64,000 nt of DNA, from contig NC_015320.1 in assembly GCF_000194625.1 (NCBI RefSeq), forward strand, positions 852,612 to 916,611. The letters are read 5' to 3'. The number at the start of each line of letters is the position of its first letter. The first letter of the stretch is position 1. Positions 60,991-64,000 of the stretch are shown in pieces. Source of the DNA: Archaeoglobus veneficus SNP6. Its GTDB lineage: Archaea; Halobacteriota; Archaeoglobi; Archaeoglobales; Archaeoglobaceae. The position numbers and the translations under genes are program-made. The notes beneath the pieces are model-generated. The model did no database searches, had not been told where the DNA came from, and was given only the letters and a program-made list of their open reading frames with translations.

Positions 60991-61141
60991 CTTCAACCTT
61001 TTTGCGGGGGTTGAATATAAATGCTACTCCTTTTGACCTAATTATATTATTTTGAAAATCAAAATTTTAAGGTTACAAGTTAGCAACAAAAATGTTTATA
61101 TTTCTCCTGCTGGAAATATAACAATCTGGAGGATTGAAATA

Positions 61142-61707
61142 ATGGAAACACCAAAAATCTTTTGAAAGCCTACATCGGCGAAAGCATAACAATGAGCAGG
61201 TACGCAATCTATTCTGAGATAGCAAAGAATGAGAAGTACATGTATGTTGCAAAGTACTTTGCGGAAGTTGCAGAAAACGAAAAGAAGCACGCAGAGATTT
61301 TTGCGAATTTCTTAAAAAAGTTCAAGGTTGAGCCGGTCGAAGTTGAAGTAAAAGCCCCCATTCTATTCGGCAACACCTCTGAAAACCTGAGCTACGCTGT
61401 CGAGGGAGAACACTTTGAGAGTGCTGAACTGTATCCCGGGATTGCAGAGATTGCCGAAAAGGATGGGCTGAAGGAAGTTGCTGAAAAACTCAGGGCCCTT
61501 GCGGAAGTGGAAAGTTTCCATGAAAGAAAGTTCAGGAGACTGCTTGAAGAGATAGAAAAGGGGACGATGTTCAAGAGAGACAGCGAAATTAAATGGATGT
61601 GTCTTGTATGCGGTTATGTTCACAAAGGCACAGAACCACCAAAGGTCTGCCCAAACTGCGGGGCTGAGTACTATAATTTTGTTGCCAGGGATTTGCTGGT
61701 CTTTTGA
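61142..61707 (+). CDS. rubrerythrin 1, frame broken near the start
   Basis: Four-helix di-iron domain with C-terminal rubredoxin (CLVCGYVHKGTEPPKVCPNC). The start METPK follows GGAGG (61127-61132), but after AAAAATC the frame stops (TGA); in the -1 register it continues as LLKAYIGESITMSRYAIYSE, matching the neighbour paralogue LVKAFIGESVARNRYTFYAK. One extra base in the A5 run (61153-61157) would give a 188-residue protein of normal length. An independent start at TTG 61162 is possible. Rubrerythrins detoxify hydrogen peroxide in anaerobes. Confidence 0.85.
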
Positions 61708-61730
61708 AGTAAAAGGAGAGGTGATGTTTT

Positions 61731-62303
61731 GTGAAAACCCTTGAAAATCTTGTTAAGGCGTTTATAGGAGAGAGTGTTGCGAGGAACAGATACACATTCT
61801 ACGCAAAGGTTGCGAAGGAGGAGGGTTATGTTTTCGTCTCCCGAGTATTTCTCGAAACTGCAGAGAATGAAAAAGAACACGCTGAGGTACTGCTCGAGTT
61901 CATTCAGAAGTTGAGGGGAAATTCAAGGAGTCTGGAGGCTAATGCGGACATTCCAATAGTTTTGAACAGCACGGTAGAAAATTTGAAAATTTCAATTGAG
62001 GGTGAGCACTACGAAAACACTGAAATGTACCCGGAATTTGCAAAAGTTGCTGAAGAGGAGGAACTTTACGAAATTGCTGGAAGACTGAGGTCTATCGCTC
62101 AGGCTGAGAAACACCATGAGGAAAGGTTCAAGAGATTACTCGGAGAAATTGAAAACGGGACAATGTTCAGGAAAGACGAAGAGGTTGAGTGGATATGCCT
62201 TGAGTGTGGCTACATACACAGAGGCACGGAACCACCCAAGAAGTGCCCATCGTGTGGCCACCCACAGAGTTACTACGTCGCGAGAGAACTGTTAGCTCTC
62301 TGA
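61731..62303 (+). CDS. rubrerythrin 2
   Basis: 190 residues; paralogue of the preceding gene. Di-iron ligands in GESVARNRYTFYAKVAKEEG, AENEKEHAEVL and EGEHYENTEMY...AEKHHEERF; rubredoxin domain CLECGYIHRGTEPPKKCPSC. Start GTG 61731 with GGAGAGGTGAT 7-8 nt before it. Probably co-transcribed with rubrerythrin 1. Reduces peroxide in the cytoplasm with electrons from NAD(P)H via rubredoxin-like partners. Confidence 0.95.
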   Translation: MKTLENLVKAFIGESVARNRYTFYAKVAKEEGYVFVSRVFLETAENEKEHAEVLLEFIQKLRGNSRSLEANADIPIVLNSTVENLKISIEGEHYENTEMYPEFAKVAEEEELYEIAGRLRSIAQAEKHHEERFKRLLGEIENGTMFRKDEEVEWICLECGYIHRGTEPPKKCPSCGHPQSYYVARELLAL

Positions 62304-62438
62304 GTCAACTATTTTTGGGCTAAATTATTGGGAATAATAAGATTATAGCATTCATCATTATGAACCAAAAAACAGAAAGGTATAATTACGTACAGTTATT
62401 ACAATTTCGTAATTAGATTAATAATAGAGGCGTAAAAA

Positions 62439-63384
62439 ATGAACGGGCAGAAAGCATTGCTGCTCGTAATCACATTTACAGCATTGGGGGTACTTGTTTT
62501 ACGCAAACAGTCTCCATGTTCGCTGGACAGCATTATTGGTACGACTTGAGCGGAAATACAGTGATGTACCATGTGAAAAATGTCATGCTGATATAGTTGA
62601 CGAAATGGAGGCTTTAGCTGGCCCACATATGGGTGAAAGTGGGTATACTGATACTGCAAAAAGGTTTGAGTGTGAGTACTGCCACAGAACCTTTCCTATT
62701 AATTATTACACCAAAGATTGGCTCCCACGCCACATCAATCAGAGTATAAGGGCAACTTACTATTACACTTACGGGAGCGTGAAAGGTACAACTGTTGAAC
62801 TAGGAAAAGAGGCACATGCAGCTTCTACGGTTCCATGCTTGTACTGCCATAGTGGCGGTGCTACGGGAGGATATGCTCACGCTGCTGGGGAAAGAAACTG
62901 CTTTAGCTGCCACCCCGAGGAGGGGCATGCACACGATAAGCCAGAACACTTCAACGTTGAGGATTGCTGGAACTGCCATGTTGGTCCCCACCCCTCTTTG
63001 GATTATGCTGTATACTGGGTTCCACCAGCTGGCGGTTTTGGCTGGACGGAAGTTAGCGGCGATACAGGAAGTTTAGCGGCTCACAAAGCCTTCATAGACG
63101 AGGCCATCAGAGATAATACGCTCACTCACGCTAACGAAGCCTGTATTGCATGCCATACTGCAATAGCCGTAAAGATAAACTGGACCCATGCGAGAAGTAT
63201 AGAGTTCGTAATAGGGCTTGGTTATCCAGTTGTGACTGAGAACGGCCCACACAACTGGACAGTTACGAACTGGGATTACAACGGAACCGCAAAGGCAACA
63301 GTTTGGGGCAACACCTCTGGCTATGGAACAACAAACTATAGCAGTATAAAATGGCCCGGCGAAGTTGATAATATCTACAGCTGA
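62439..63384 (+). CDS. hexaheme c-type cytochrome, N-terminus frame-disrupted
   Basis: Six CxxCH sites (CEKCH, CEYCH, CLYCH, CFSCH, CWNCH, CIACH) in about 270 residues, no membrane anchor after the signal. The signal peptide MNGQKALLLVITFTALG is in one frame (ATG 62439), TCFTQTVSMFAGQHYWYDLS in a second, and the haem-binding part in a third. Two single missing bases, one in the G5 run (62486-62490) and one near 62553-62566, would join them into 315 residues (946 nt is 2 short of a multiple of 3). Extracellular electron transfer, for example to iron oxides, is the likely role. Either a pseudogene or a sequence error. Confidence 0.8.
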
Positions 63385-63511
63385 ATTATCTTGCTAATAT
63401 TATTTTGAATTTTTTAGTTAATTAATTTTAGTCGTCATCGATACTCCATCACAACAGTTTCACACCTTTGACAATCACAACATTTTTGTTACTCCTGTCA
63501 AACGCCTACCA

Positions 63512-64000
63512 ATGGATCGAAGGGCGGTGGCTGTAATTCTGCTGATATGTATCGCAACTAGATTCTTTGCCCTCGATACTCGTCCGATGGATCACGATGA
63601 GAGTGTTCACGCGTGGATTGCCTACAGGCTTCTAACAGACCATATTTACACTTACGATCCAGCCTTTCATGGCCCCTTCCTTTACTACGCCTCAGCTTTT
63701 CTGTTCTCTATTTTTGGCGACTCTGAATTTGTTGGAAGACTGACTCCTGTAATCTTCAGCCTGATAGGTGTTGCATTTGCCTGCCTCTACTGGCGATGGC
63801 TTGGAAAAAATGTTTACATCTTCGTGTTTCTCCTCCTTTTCTCTCCGGCTATTCTGTACTACTCCCGTTACATGAGAAACGACATAATTCTCGTTGGATC
63901 ATTCATCGCTGCAGTTTACTTCTACTTCAGGTATTCGGAGACTTTGAAGGAGCGATTCGCATATCTCTCAACGGCATTCCTTGCAGTAATGGTGTGCTCC
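63512..64000 (+). CDS. Agl23/TIGR03663-like membrane protein, N-terminal part
   Basis: 163 codons seen, open at the right edge. MDRRAVAVILLICIATRFFA begins with a membrane helix; then PMDHDESVHAWIAYRLLTDH and YTYDPAFHGPFLYYASAFLF, the DHDExxH and DPxxHGPxxYY motifs of GT39-like membrane glycosyltransferase relatives (TIGR03663), then LFSPAILYYSRYMRNDIILV. Archaeal members are linked to glycan lipid flipping and N-glycosylation. The catalytic Asp-Glu pair (DHDE) is present. Only the beginning can be assessed. Confidence 0.8.
   Translation, partial: MDRRAVAVILLICIATRFFALDTRPMDHDESVHAWIAYRLLTDHIYTYDPAFHGPFLYYASAFLFSIFGDSEFVGRLTPVIFSLIGVAFACLYWRWLGKNVYIFVFLLLFSPAILYYSRYMRNDIILVGSFIAAVYFYFRYSETLKERFAYLSTAFLAVMVCS

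Overview
The window is chromosomal DNA of a hyperthermophilic euryarchaeon, most likely of the order Archaeoglobales (Archaeoglobus/Ferroglobus/Geoglobus group). The basis is the gene set: a PAN/20S proteasome system, the archaeal exosome superoperon, a D-family DNA polymerase large subunit carrying an intein, SepCysS, archaeal-type S-adenosylmethionine synthetase, mannosylglycerate synthesis, a stand-alone 5S rRNA, intron-containing tRNAs, rubrerythrins and a multiheme c-type cytochrome. Promoters are archaeal (TATA near -25), and many genes look leaderless. I cannot name the species from sequence alone.

Layout. 1-2.4 kb (minus): mannosylglycerate genes mpgS-mpgP followed by a GH38-type mannosidase running off the left edge. 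2.6-7.6 kb: methyltransferase, aMBF1, PAN, TPR protein, purM. 7.7-11.2 kb: corrinoid uptake and salvage (btuC, btuD, cbiZ, btuF), with a possible H/ACA-like RNA between cbiZ and btuF. 11.4-19.3 kb: a seven-gene cluster combining a complete branched-chain-amino-acid-type ABC importer with two acyl/aryl-CoA ligases, probably uptake and activation of an organic acid. 19.3-24.2 kb: PolD large subunit with a 449-residue homing-endonuclease intein at the catalytic aspartates. 24.3-28.6 kb: nitrilase, tRNA-Glu, and a tight RHH / DHH phosphoesterase / type I phosphodiesterase / APS kinase operon. 28.7-36.8 kb: tRNA-Leu with an intron, DEAD helicase, SepCysS, a DMT transporter, 5S rRNA, a Trm5-like methyltransferase, tRNA-Arg, nitrilase, thioredoxin, a PUA protein and a degenerate cis-prenyltransferase, the last divergent from a DUF92/VTE6-like membrane protein. 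38-42.3 kb: PAC2 / Nop10 / aIF2-alpha, Sec61-beta / EngB, SAM synthetase. 42.4-46.3 kb: DUF106-like, TauE/SafE exporter, DUF169 and a LysR regulator. 46.3-48.3 kb: ribB, the regulator-kinase rbkR/ribK with a palindromic operator, a 46-residue zinc ribbon, and tRNA-Trp with a C/D-box guide RNA in its intron. 48.5-49.9 kb: a pilin-like surface protein. 50-56.4 kb: the ribosome / RNase P / proteasome / exosome superoperon. 56.4-61 kb (minus): a six-gene run Taw1, translin, LysE exporter, actin-like protein, RHH-Cys protein, LLM flavoprotein. 61-64 kb: two rubrerythrins, a hexaheme cytochrome and an Agl23-like membrane glycosyltransferase entering the right edge.

The most unusual points are: (i) an actin-like ATPase gene immediately followed by a ribbon-helix-helix protein, the ParM-ParR order; (ii) an APS kinase in one operon with a DHH phosphoesterase and a phosphodiesterase, suggesting a PAPS/pAp module; (iii) an intein with Asp instead of Asn as its last residue; (iv) the proteasome partners PAN and PAC2 both ending with Phe where the HbYX motif has Tyr; (v) matching palindromes upstream of the LysR gene and the DUF169-TauE operon; and (vi) three apparent one-base deletions between 61.1 and 62.6 kb, which are either sequence errors or real gene decay.
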